Position numbers and translations under genes: made by a program. Shown here in pieces: positions 48,125-58,408 of a stretch of DNA of 64,000 nt (positions are counted from its first letter, which is position 1; each line of letters starts with the position of its first letter). The stretch lies in NCBI GenBank assembly GCA_025531455.1, contig JAMYHL010000035.1:496001-560000 (forward strand). Reading direction: 5' to 3'. The DNA is from Apiotrichum sp. Y4204 (lineage: Eukaryota > Basidiomycota > Tremellomycetes > Trichosporonales > Trichosporonaceae). Under the pieces are notes generated by a model. The model made no database searches and was not told where the DNA came from. It saw nothing but the letters and a program-made list of their open reading frames with translations.

Positions 48125-49427
48125 CTATCTGCTCTCCGAGCCATTCGTGCCATTCCCATTCCCGTTCCCATTCTCACACGCCTTGCCGTTCGCATCCGCC
48201 GCGCGCGTCGCCTTGACGACGACGGGGATCATCTCGCCCGTGGCGAGCGGGTACGGCTGGTGGCCGAGCACAGCGAGGAGGTTGCGGAAGATTGCGCCGT
48301 GACCCGTGATGGAGACGTCTGATGTCAGTGGTGTGCAGGAGCACTCAAGATGGCATTAAGAACAGGCCATCCTATTCCTTCTCCCCTTTCCGACTCACAA
48401 GTCTCTGGCGCGGCACCGTCGAATAACCGGTCCATTGCGCGGCGCATCCGGTGCTGCATGTGCTCGTCCGTCTCACGGTCGTCCGGGAGCCACAGCTCGT
48501 CTTCCTCGCTGAAGCCCTTCTCGATCTGCAGGAACGGGAAGCGCTGCAGAATCGTGGACTGCGGTCAGTGCAATGGCCTGAGACTGTCTCGGCGGCTCAC
48601 CTTCGGACTGCGCTTGTCGCACGTGTGCGAGCCGTAGATCTCGCGAAAGTCCTGACGTCAATACCCAACTACCTCGGCGCGGCGACTCACCTCCCACACC
48701 TCCGGGACCCCGAGGAGCTCGCCCCACGAGTTCACCATGGTCTGGCACGTCCGCTGTAGGGGACTGCAGAACCAGCGCATCTCCCCCGCGTCCTTGTTGA
48801 TCGGCGCGCCGGCCTCGCGTTCCCGAAGCCATGCCTCGTGTACGGCCGTTGTCTGCGCGTGTCCCAGCGGCGTGAGCTCCGGGTCGGGACCCCACGTAAT
48901 CTCGTCGTCGCCTGTCAGGTAGGTATAGTGTTCTTCCCAGATCTGCCGTTAGCGAGAGCGTGGTAAGGTGTGGCTTGAACAAAGTGAGGTAGCCGCGGAC
49001 CAGGACTCACATCCACGCCGTACTTGCCCGCGGCGAAGTTGTGCCATCCCTGTCCGTGACGTCCGAGAAAGAGAACCTTGTACGCCACGCCGGGCGGTGC
49101 GCTCTCCTGAAGCTGGGAGATTGTTTTCCGGAAATTCGCCCAGCGCTCCGGCGAGGTGTCGAGCATGCCGAACGACCGGTCAAGCTGGGTGTAAGTACAC
49201 GAGGGTGAACAGATCTTTGTCGACCGCCGCTCTCCACCACTCACCAGATCCTCAAACTCGACGCGCTTCGGCTCCGGCCCCGTCTGCACGAAGAACCCGG
49301 GGACCACCTCATACTTGTACTTGTGTACGGGGTGGAGCACGCCGGGGCCCGTGAGCGGGCCGCCCTCCTCGGTGGCGGCGACGGGCGGGATGTCGGGGTG
49401 GTGCGCGTGATATGTGTGCTGCGGCAT
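48125..49427 (-). CDS. Histidine phosphatase superfamily protein (PMU1-like)
   Basis: Predicted phosphatase of the phosphoglycerate-mutase-like fold, similar in layout to yeast Pmu1-type proteins; substrate unknown, probably cytosolic. Exons 49427-49245, 49184-49011, 48942-48691, 48651-48601, 48558-48399 and 48318-48125 give 337 residues. Catalytic motif FLGRHGQGWHN (the RHG phosphoacceptor His) follows the first beta strand; DPELTPLGHAQ and WFCSPLQRTCQT give the phosphate pocket, including the second Arg; the second catalytic His is in VSITGHGAIFRN, assembled across the last intron. The C terminus is a low-complexity Asn/Gly tail (ENGNGNGNGTNG). The start is the first ATG, in MPQHTYHAHH. Confidence 0.88.
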
Positions 49428-49977
49428 AGTGGAGGGGGTACGATGTTTGAGAGGTGATTGTTAGTGTTAAGGCTGGATGGGATTGGTTGTACTAGTACTG
49501 ATGAGTGATGTGGAGGAACAGAAAGTCGGGTTGCGCAGCATGATGATAAATCGTTTGTAGGTCGGAGTCCTTGATCGAGTCGGCGTCTTATCGACAGAGT
49601 GGGGCGGCGATCATTTCGAGTCGGTCAAATCGCCGAGGTTGAACGTGTGTGCTTGTGTTTGCGGTGCATTCCTCCAATTTTAAAAGTAGCAGTATGTAGC
49701 GGCATGCATAGCGCATCTCTCACTGTAGATAAGAATTTGTGCATAGTTTGGAACTGCGCATTGGAGCGGCAATGGACGCAGTTTCGCAGCCATGTAAAGA
49801 ACCAAAGGGCAAAGATAGAATCTCCGGGCGCCATGGCGTCATGCAATACGGCGAGGTTGTCACCGGGCGTCATGTTTCGGACGCGAATCAAGGTCAGGAG
49901 TGCATCACAACCAAGATAACAATGTCTACTGAGTGTCTGTTTCGACGAGCCATCTGAGACCGCATCGTTATCCGTAG
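49428..49977. other. Intergenic region between PMU1-like and OMA1 genes
   Basis: 550 bases between two minus-strand genes: the promoter of the phosphatase and the 3' end of OMA1. No additional gene was seen. Confidence 0.5.
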
Positions 49978-51386
49978 CGCCTGAATCCAAACTGGTTGCC
50001 GAATGAACTGCTTGCAAAGCTGTCGGCCATGTCGCCCGTGTGCCCGCACGACTTGTCCCGCACTTCCTGAGCCTGGTTGTCAGTGCGTATCCTGCACATC
50101 CATTTCTTACCCGTGGCAGCTGTGCCTCCAGAGCCTGAATGTCAGTGCATATTTCTCTCTTCGCCTCACCTTGATACGCTTGCCACTAGCCGGATGGGTG
50201 GACATCATGTCAAGCTTGCCGGCATAACCTTCTCCGTCCGACATACGCCGCCACAACCTGATAGGTTAGAGGTGCGGAGGGGAAGATTTACTCACCTGCT
50301 TGCCTCCGATGGGTTGTAGCAGGCTTTCGCCATGAGATCAAGTCCAATGGTGTCCGCCTCGGTCTCACTGCTGCGCGAGTTTGGGAGCTGGAGAAGGAAG
50401 GTAACGAGCAAACGGGTGAGGCCCTGGTCGAGACCAATAGCCTCGAGTAGGAAGCTGATCCCGAAAAGAACTTTCATGTAGCTCATGCGTTCGGCACCGT
50501 GGCGTGCGACTGAGAGTTAGAATACGGCGAGGAAGTAAGTCGGTTATGCGGTGAATCGGGAAGCTATGCGCGAAGGCCCAAATCTACACCAATGTGACTC
50601 ACCGACGTGTGCGACTTCGTGACCGAGAACAGTCGCGAGGCCATCGTCATTGGCGCTGACAGGCAGGATTCCGGTGAAGACAAAGATCTTCCCGCCTGGA
50701 ATGACAAACGCGTTCTTGGTCTTCGGGTCGTCGATAACATAGACCTCCCACTCAGTGTTGGAGTTGGCATCGTCGACGCCGACGTGACCTTTTCCCAGAC
50801 TTCCCCAGAGGCCCTCGATAGAGCTGAGCGAGTGGCCGGACTTTACCCGTCCCAGGCCGTTCTTTTCGATGATATTCTGGGCAATTTCACGCACTCGGCG
50901 CGACACCGGGTGGTTCGCGGGTAGCAGCTTTCCGCCGAAATCCTGCATCGTCTGGTTGAACGTCGCGGCTCCCATCTCGGCCTCCGCCTCGGGACTGCAG
51001 TCCATGAAGCGCAGGCGGCCGGTCTCAGGCACCCTCTCGAGACTGCGACGTGAGCCTCCCTGACAGTGGCGTTGGCGGTTGGAGGTTACTCACTGGGCAA
51101 CATAGTAAACAACGCCGCCGCCAACGGCAATGCCGAAGATCCACACGCCGCGGTCGCCGCCCAGCCGGCGGCGGAGGAAGTTGTGGACCTGCTGTGGTCC
51201 GTTCCCGGGCTGGCCGTACGACCGGGTGTCGAAGCGCTCGTACCGCCGCGAGCGCAGCGGCGCGGTGGAGGTGAGATTCCGGAATGCAATAGTGGGTGCG
51301 GGCCGGACGAGCGCCGCCGCCGGAACCGCAGGCCGAGTGAGCGATGTCCTGGCTGCCAGGCGCGCCGTGGTGAGGAATGGTCTCAT
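49978..51386 (-). CDS. OMA1: Mitochondrial metalloendopeptidase OMA1
   Basis: Zinc protease of the M48 family in the mitochondrial inner membrane; it acts in membrane-protein quality control and stress-induced cleavage. Exons 51386-51094, 51042-50603, 50519-50296, 50257-50170, 50134-50111 and 50072-49978 give 387 residues; exon 5 has only 24 nt. The Arg/Ala/Ser-rich N terminus (MRPFLTTARLAARTSLTR) looks like a targeting presequence. A membrane segment, WIFGIAVGGGVVYYVA, precedes HLERVPETGRLRF, a stretch typical of fungal OMA1. The zinc site is HEVAH, within ATVLGHEVAHV, and the third ligand is in SSETEADTIGLDL. The end carries STHPASGKRI, also typical. It is divergent from VMA5 with 523 bases between the start codons. 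Confidence 0.93.
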
Positions 51387-51909
51387 CGTCGTCGTGGATA
51401 GTGCAATGAAGAAGGGACGTTTGTTGAGGTGTGCGATGGTAACGGCAGCTTTGACGAACAGGCTCCAGGAGACTGGGATCCAGACTCTTCGAGAGCCACC
51501 CAAGCGTCCAACAACGGCCGAGATGACTTTACAGATCGGCAGCGGGGATCCACACTGCAAAATCAGTGTCAGTTTGATTCCGTCCGTTGAAACAGCCACT
51601 AGGACTGACAAAATCGACGCCCTTGAGACCACGTGCACCACGTGGACAAGAGCCGAGGAGTCCACCGTTAGGCGTTCGAGTCAAGTCCCAAGCGGCCTCC
51701 TCAAGCCTAGGCCACCTCTAGCTAGGCGCCCGAGCTAGGGGCCTGTTCTGGGTGGGCGTCATGCGTCACGGGCGATGAGCCATGGGCAGTGCACAGTGAC
51801 AGCACGAGTGACGACGCAACAACAGCCCATATCGACAACGGAGTGGCCATCCATACTCACAACCCCATCCAACTCTTCCTTCCTCAACCACTCGTTCCAC
51901 TCACTCAAG
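51387..51909. promoter_or_regulatory. Divergent promoter region OMA1/VMA5
   Basis: 523 bases between two divergent start codons. The minus frame of OMA1 is open further upstream without an obvious motif. A C/T-rich patch lies just before the VMA5 ATG. No clear TATA box was seen on either strand. Confidence 0.5.
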
Positions 51910-53832
51910 ATGCCGTCGGATCTTTCCTTCTGGCTCATCTCGGTCCCGCTCCACGATGGTGACCCCGACACTGTGCTCAACGACGTGCGCAGCGCCACGG
52001 GCAACTCGGTGCCCGCGGGTCGGTGGGAGTTCCCGGATCTGAAGGTGCGTAGCGTGGATGTCGATGGGAAGGGTACATCGGGCCAGATTCTAGGGAGGCA
52101 CGAGCAGCTTCTGCTGGTCCTGCGGATCGCCTATCTCTGAGCTGTTGATGAATCCGATCCAATCCTAACTTTACAGACGGGAACACTCTCCTCGCTCATC
52201 ACGCTCTCCGACCACCTCCCGAAGGTCGACGCGCAGTTCACGTCGACGATCTCCAAGCTTCTCGATACGCTTCGCTCTCTTGTCAATGACGACAAGACGC
52301 GGCTCGCACAGCATGCCCGCGTCAACGACCGTTCCGCGGAGGAGTACCTCATGCCCGACCCGCATGGAAACGGATCGTGGCACTGGGACACTGGACGCTG
52401 GGGCCAGGGCGGCAAGATTACCGATGTTGTCGGGGCACTTGTCCAGGTGAGTTTAGGCTGGTGATGGGAGGGAAGGATAGGGGTAGAGAGGGAGCGCGGT
52501 GTGGAAGGGAACAACAGATGTCGGCGGTTGGAGGCTGGCATGAGATGCCGCTTCGATGACCGCAACAACGACAACCACGTGTGGCCGACTGTATGGGCGG
52601 GAGACCGATGCTACCTTCCTCAGGCATACATGCGGTCTCAACAGATGTGCGACTTTACAAGACTGTCACATTTGCGGCTGTATCATCAGTCGTTCCGACA
52701 ACTGTCCTCACAGGCCAACGTCCCTCACTGCCGCGAACATCCTGTCATTTCCTTCCCTTGAATGACCCCAACCCAAGCATCGAGACTGACAATCTCTAGG
52801 AAATGAACGCCATAGAGAGCTCGCAGAAGCAGAAGGCCCAGGCATACGGTCTTGCCAAGGGCGCCCTTCAGAACCTCCAGAGGAAACGAACGTAGGTTGT
52901 GTTACATCGACCAGCAACTTACATTCCAGGGGCAACCTCTCGCAGCGCAGCCTTGTGGACGTTATCAAGAAGGAGCACATTGTTGATGGGTCCGAATACC
53001 TTGAGACTCTGCTCGTTGCAGTTCCCAAGTACGTGGACAACGTGCGATCCTGACTGACCGTTCAGGAATCTTACCAAGGACTGGCTGAGCAAGTACGAGC
53101 GCTTGACGCCTATGGTTGTGCCGCGCAGTTCTCAGTGAGTGTAACGACGCCTGTGGTATCTGTATAGAACTAACACCGCCATCAGGGAGGTTGCCAGCGA
53201 CGACGAGTTTGTGCTCTACACCGTCACCCTCTTCCGCAAGGTTCGCGACGACTTTATTCACAAGGCTCGCGAGTCGAGGTTAGTTAGTATTCCAGGTTTT
53301 TGAACTAACCCCAGGTTTATTGTTCGCGACTTCAAATGGGATGATGGAGCGCTGGAGAACCAGAAGACGGAGCTTGTCCAGCTCGAGAAGGAGGAGAAGG
53401 AGCTCTGGGTGAGTCGCGTGGGAGGGATATGATGAGCGATCAGTGAACTGACAGTCGTAGACCGACCTCCTTCGTCTTTCTAGGATAAACTTTTCGGAAG
53501 CGTATCAGATCCTCGCCCATCTCAAGACCGTTAGGCTGTTTGTGGAGAGTGTACTGCGGTACGGTCTGCCCGCTGACTACGCCGCCGTTATTGTCAAGGT
53601 AAGCTAGCCCTTCCGCACTATGGAGCTTCAGCTTACCCTTCAGCCTGAACCCAAGACTGCTGTCAAGACGCTCAAGCAGCTCTCGGCGCGGTACAACTAC
53701 CTGGCATCGGGCAAGGCCAAGGAGAAGAAGGGCAAGTCGTCGGGGCTCGAGGAAATGGGCGAGTGGGCCAACGTGATGGAGCAGGAGTACTACGACTTTG
53801 TGCTGTTTGAGATACCCAAGGTGGAGTTTTAG
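51910..53832 (+). CDS. VMA5: V-type proton ATPase subunit C
   Basis: Subunit C joins the V1 peripheral stalks to the membrane sector of the vacuolar H+-ATPase and controls reversible disassembly. Nine exons: 51910-52044, 52177-52446, 52800-52891, 52930-53028, 53066-53134, 53186-53278, 53315-53408, 53461-53598 and 53644-53832; 392 residues, the family's usual length. The N terminus MPSDLSFWLISVPLHDGD, the segment LLVAVPKNLTKDWLSKYERL, FRKVRDDFIHKARE, FIVRDFKWDD and the C-terminal block LKTVRLFVESVLRYGLPADY are all characteristic. Intron 2 (353 nt) is much larger than its neighbours. The C terminus, YYDFVLFEIPKVEF, is complete. Confidence 0.96.
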
Positions 53833-54865
53833 AGAAGCAATGCATGTGTTTTTTAGTCTGCAATATCTTTGGAGCAAGTCGAGCTTCTACCAGCAGAAGT
53901 TATGAGGAAATGCAGCCACTGCATCATAACGTCCATCGCCACGAGTTCGTAGACGATATAGCACGTATGTCCACCCGATATGATGATATTTAGGCCCTAG
54001 ACGCTGGGAGATGTAGACGGAAAGCTCGCTGTTATCGTCACCATGGCAACAGTTGCCAAGTTGTTCCAGGTCCAATGGCAGTAGAACTTGCAGGAGAACT
54101 AGCGCACAAGCATGATCGATGTTAAGATCACCGATATCTGGCAGTGACGCAACACAACATGGGGATCAATCAGAGGGTCGATCCTTCTCACACGACGATC
54201 CGTGCGGCAGTCGAGAGATGCACCCCCCAGCACCTATGCATTCTCGTACCCTCCGAGGAGCACAATGCAAACCCCCCGACTTTCCAGCATATGCAAGCGG
54301 CATAGCCCAGTGGTCTAGTTCATAGATCCAACATATGCTTAGCGGTAATCATCGGTCTCCGTATCGATGGCGACGGAAGTTCGAATCCCCGGCGGTGAAA
54401 GAATATTAACGTTACATTGTCTACACTGCACCTCTCGGGGGGCCACCCAGGTAAACGCGGCTTGGGCACGGCTGTATCCGTAGTTGCTCCTCTGCCCGTG
54501 GGAGGCGGAGCTGCGGTAGCATCACACCTGTCTCCCCGGCGGTGGGAGGGGACTATTGGCACGTTCCCTTTTTGTAACTGCTTGCATGCATCGGTTCCCA
54601 GAGGCCAAAGGCTGCAGAGAGAGCAGAGAGGAGGATATGATGGTTGTCCAGAGTCGTGTTGTGATGGTGGCGGCAGGCTGGTGCCGGCCAGGGCGCCTCG
54701 GCCGATCGCGTGAAATCCCACTTTTGCCTGGCCCGCCCACAGGCCAGAGGCGGCGCAGGCTGTCACGTCATACTTATCACCACGGCAGATAACTCCCATG
54801 GCGCAGATAACATCCACTCTCCCAACTCTACTTCCCCTCACTTCTCACCATCGCCCACACCTACC
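53833..54865. other. Intergenic region with tRNA-like element
   Basis: 1.03 kb between VMA5 and the LCHN-like gene. It contains the A-box/B-box element at about 54294-54400 (separate entry). No protein-coding gene was recognised. Confidence 0.5.
54294..54400 (+). other. tRNA-like element (A and B boxes), possible tRNA relic or short Pol III element
   Basis: TAGCCCAGTGG at 54303-54313 matches an A box and GTTCGAATCC at 54379-54388 a B box, 76 bases apart from start to start, against about 44 in an intronless tRNA. A candidate acceptor pairing between the flanks is not found, the T stem around the B box has mismatches, and no T run follows. A hairpin CATCG/CGATG lies between the boxes. It could be a degenerate intron-containing tRNA or a tRNA-derived short repeat. 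The boxes are seen directly; function is not established. Boundaries are approximate. Confidence 0.45.
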
Positions 54866-56687
54866 ATGCCACCAACATTCCCCCCGCTCGCAGCGCTGCT
54901 GCTCACACATTTCCACGACCTGACAGGCCAGGAGGTAGTCTACTATGTCTCCCTCTCAGACGGTGCGCTACCCCAACTACGGAGCTGACAGCAGATGCCC
55001 TCCCGCCATCACTCATCGAGCACGCCACCCTCCCATCAGGCATGCACCTCCGCTCCGAGGACCTAGTGACCTTTTCACATGGCCGCCTTCCCGGTGCCGG
55101 CCTCTTTCGCTCGCGCGAGAAGGAGGGCGGACGCGGCCGGCGCATGGGCACCCTCGGCGTTGTGCTCGGTGAGTACCCGTGCGATTACTCGCCGCCACTT
55201 CCTTTCTGACGGCAAGCACCGCCTAGCGGACCAGAAGCGCTGTTCGACCTCGCCGCGCCGCTCGAGAATCTATATGATCGCCTAGAAGGGATAGAGGACC
55301 CATTTGCCAAGGACGGCGCAAGTGCTGCTGCGACGAAGGCGCTGCTTGATGGCGTGTGGGCCGAGTTCCGCGCCCCGAGCCTCGACGCCCCGCACGCCGT
55401 GAATGCTAAAACGGTCGCTGCGAAGCTATCAAAGGGTGTAAGCGTGAGTTTCACTCCTCGTATAACTGCATCCCGCTTAGCTGTCAAAGTTGTGAAACTG
55501 ACAGCAGCCCGCCAGCCCGGTGACATATCTCCCGGCACTGCTGGGCATGCTCGGCCCCGCGCTCATCACGGTGTACAAGGCGTCGCTTGCGGGGAAGCGA
55601 GTGGTGAGTGCTGCAATCGTTTCAGTGCTGATCGGCAGCTGCTCTACGCCCAGCCTCCGTTGCTGCCCCTAGCGGCGTTTGGGTGGTGTATCTGGGCCAT
55701 GGGCCTCCCACCAGCGGCTGCGGCGACTGCCGGTGCCCGCGCTCCCGTCTGGCTGGGCCATGTGGGACTGATGCAGCTCGACGAGGTGAAGAAGCGGGCA
55801 GGTGGATGGGTTGCGAGTGAGTGGTCGTGTTACAGCTAGCGCAAGGCGATCTGTGCCAAATTCATTGCAAAAGCACGTCCAGAACATCGTTCCTGACAGT
55901 AGCCACCTCTGATCTTGTGTACAAGAATCACACGGACGCGTACGACCTCCTTGTCGACTTTTCCGAGTCCATCTCGTCTAATGAGGACGACGATGTCCGC
56001 GCGCCCCGCGACGTGCCTCCACCCACACCAAAGATCATTACGACCATACCGTCCCCCATCGGTGGGAAGCCAAGAGCCGCAGAAGTGACGTATGCGTTCA
56101 CCGATCTCGGACTCTACCGTTCCCTGGTGCTTCTCGACCAGTCGCCAAATAGCGTTCATGCTGAAACCGTGGGGTTCAGCGCCACGTCGCGGACGGGCGG
56201 CATGTGGCTCGTCGTGTTTGAGATGCTCGAGCGCATATGGAGCCTGTGCGCCGGCGTGTGCGAGTTTGCGATCGGCCGCGGCAACGTCGGGTCAGGACCC
56301 ATTGCGCTCGACCACGAGGAAGATGAGCATCTTCTACGCGCTGACTTGGCGGCCCTTGCTGAAGAGGAGGCGAATGAGAGCAGCGACGACGAGGACTATG
56401 TCGACGTCGCGGCAAGCATACCTGACGAGGCGGCGCGGCGCGGCCGCCTCATCCTCGACCAGCTGCACCACAACGCGCACCACCTGTACGCTAAGCTCGT
56501 TCGGACGGCGGCTGGGAGTTGGGAGCTGAGCGACGACAACCTCCGCGCTCTGACTGGCGCATCGCGCCTTACCTGGAGCGGCCGTAACGGCGCCGACACG
56601 CGGTTCTGGCTGGATCTTGCGCGCACTTGGAACGTCGAGCCTGCCATCGCTGCGGCATCCGAGGCCGATGCGGCGGCAAACAACTAA
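54866..56687 (+). CDS. LCHN/DENND11-type (DENN-related) protein
   Basis: Similar in layout to the LCHN family, which includes animal DENND11 and yeast Anr2-type proteins and is a divergent DENN-module group probably linked to Rab regulation; the role here is inferred. Exons 54866-54962, 54995-55168, 55217-55443, 55508-55603, 55639-55816 and 55900-56687 give 519 residues. The start is FDLTGQEVVYYVSLSD-like: HFHDLTGQEVVYYV, followed by LPSGMHLRSEDLVTFSHGRLPG, the most characteristic stretch. A hydrophobic block, PVTYLPALLGMLGPALITVYKASLAGKRVLLYAQPPL in the protein, corresponds to the DENN core. Then come TSDLVYKNHTDAYDLLVDF and a C-terminal acidic region with SSDDEDYVDV. Exon 3 uses an AAG acceptor chosen to keep the frame; exon 4 again has a tandem acceptor. 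Moderately sure of the family. Confidence 0.72.
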
Positions 56688-58408
56688 GCTCTGGGGCATA
56701 GCGTGGGGCGCCATTTGTGCAGTCTGCTCTGGATGGTCGGCGTCCTCCAGACTCCGAGTCCCTGCCCCTCGTCGCGTGCCATGCCATTGGTGCACATGCA
56801 GACCATAGTTGACACGCCGGGGTTTCCGAGTGGCCTCGGAGTAGGTGGGGGCAAGTGGGCGTCATGGCGGCACGGGCGCGGCGCCAGCATGCCAACAGAG
56901 CTGATGCGCCACGGCGCCATGGCGGCAGGAATCATCGCTGTCGGCGTGGACGAAGCACATCGAGGTGCGGCTGCGGTAGCATCTTGGAAAACTTTGGGGC
57001 TTTTGGGATTGTAGAGAATACTCGTTGTGCGTGCGCTGTACGTGCAGCGCATCCTCGCACGTGTCATTCTGATGGAGAACATGCCACTGGCGGCAGGCCA
57101 TTGCTGCTGGTGCTTAAGACCTGCTGCCTCGTCGACAGTTATCAGGTTGTGCATTGCGTGCCCTGGAAGGCCTGGAGGTCTGGAGGCGTCGCGGAAGTTG
57201 ATTGCGGGCCCCGTGTGGCCGTGTGGGCCAGTGTGATCAAGTTGGGCCAACAATGATACAGTAGTGGAGATGGGCAAGACGCCAGGGGAACATGGCTTGG
57301 TGCTGTAATGCACGCACTCTATTATCCCCCGAGATCTCAGATCCCGAGCCCCCGAGAAGAAATCAGCAGAGCTACGAGAAGCTAGACGAGCCCAAAGTCC
57401 GGGGTCCAGCCAAAGAGATCATCAAGAGACCGATCGAAACTCGCCGCGTACCCGCGGCGCGCTGCGGGATCCTGCCGCGCGCGCACCACTGGCCGTGAAA
57501 ATGGGTATATGCTGTGCTCCCCCGCCCCACTTGCGGTATGGAACACGCCCTTTCGGTTGTGGTATCGACCCTGGGGGAGACATGTCCTGAGGCGCAGAGG
57601 CGCAGAGGCGGTCTCAGCCAGCTCAGCCAGAGTGCTCTATCGAGCATTGAGCTGGGCATTGCGGCAGCGCGGCATCTGGCCAGCCAGTGCAAGCCTCTGG
57701 GGGCCTGGGGGTGCATGAAATGGATGGTGGTCCTGACAGCTCCGTGCTCCGCGCACAATGAAGCAGTTCGGATCGACTGCCCCCTTTCCCTCCTCTGCGC
57801 ACGCGGAATGCATGTCGTCAAGACGGACAAACCTAAATGCTGCTCAACGGCCGGTTGGTAACGGGAGGTGGGAATGAGAATGGAAGCTGGCAGAATGCGA
57901 TGCGAAAATAACGGACTGCTGGCGCTGAAAGCTGAAAGTTGGCTTGTTGCTTGTTGCCGCCGTTGCCGCGTGCAAGAGAGAGAGACACAAAGCATCCACA
58001 GTCAGATCCAGATTGCACCTTACAACAATTCACGACGGTCAGCATCAACACACATCTGTCGCATCTTTGCAAGTTCACAACCTACCATCTTCATCGCTCT
58101 CGTCTACATATCCATCTCACTCTCATTAACGCCTGGTCGTCATCCTCCTATCCATGCAATAGGCCGCCGCCGCCAGTACATTTCTCCGCACGATACACCT
58201 CGCGCCGGCCGCCGACGGACCACGCGGACACCACCGATAAAGAATCGCGAATTGAAAGCACAGCGAAGAACACTACGCCTCCATCCTCCACCTCACCCCC
58301 ATCACCGCCGTCACCTCCTTTCCCACCACCTCCGCTACCCACCCCACCTCTGCCAGCGCCTCGCACATCGCTCCTCCCGCCCACCCCATCGACACCCCCC
58401 ACTGGCCC
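56688..58408. other. Intergenic region upstream of SCAP-like gene
   Basis: 1.7 kb. Its first part is the 3' flank of the LCHN-like gene, with G-rich repeats such as GGCCTGGAGGTCTGGAGG near 57170. The part from about 58.0 kb is C/A-rich and Pro/Ser-encoding in several frames and is probably the leader of the SCAP-like gene. Open frames are overlapping shadows without domains. Confidence 0.5.

Noticed and set aside
56684..57313. Minus-strand 209-codon frame downstream of the LCHN-like gene
   Set aside because: Met/Pro/Arg-rich without domain; the region looks like 3' flank with G-rich repeats.
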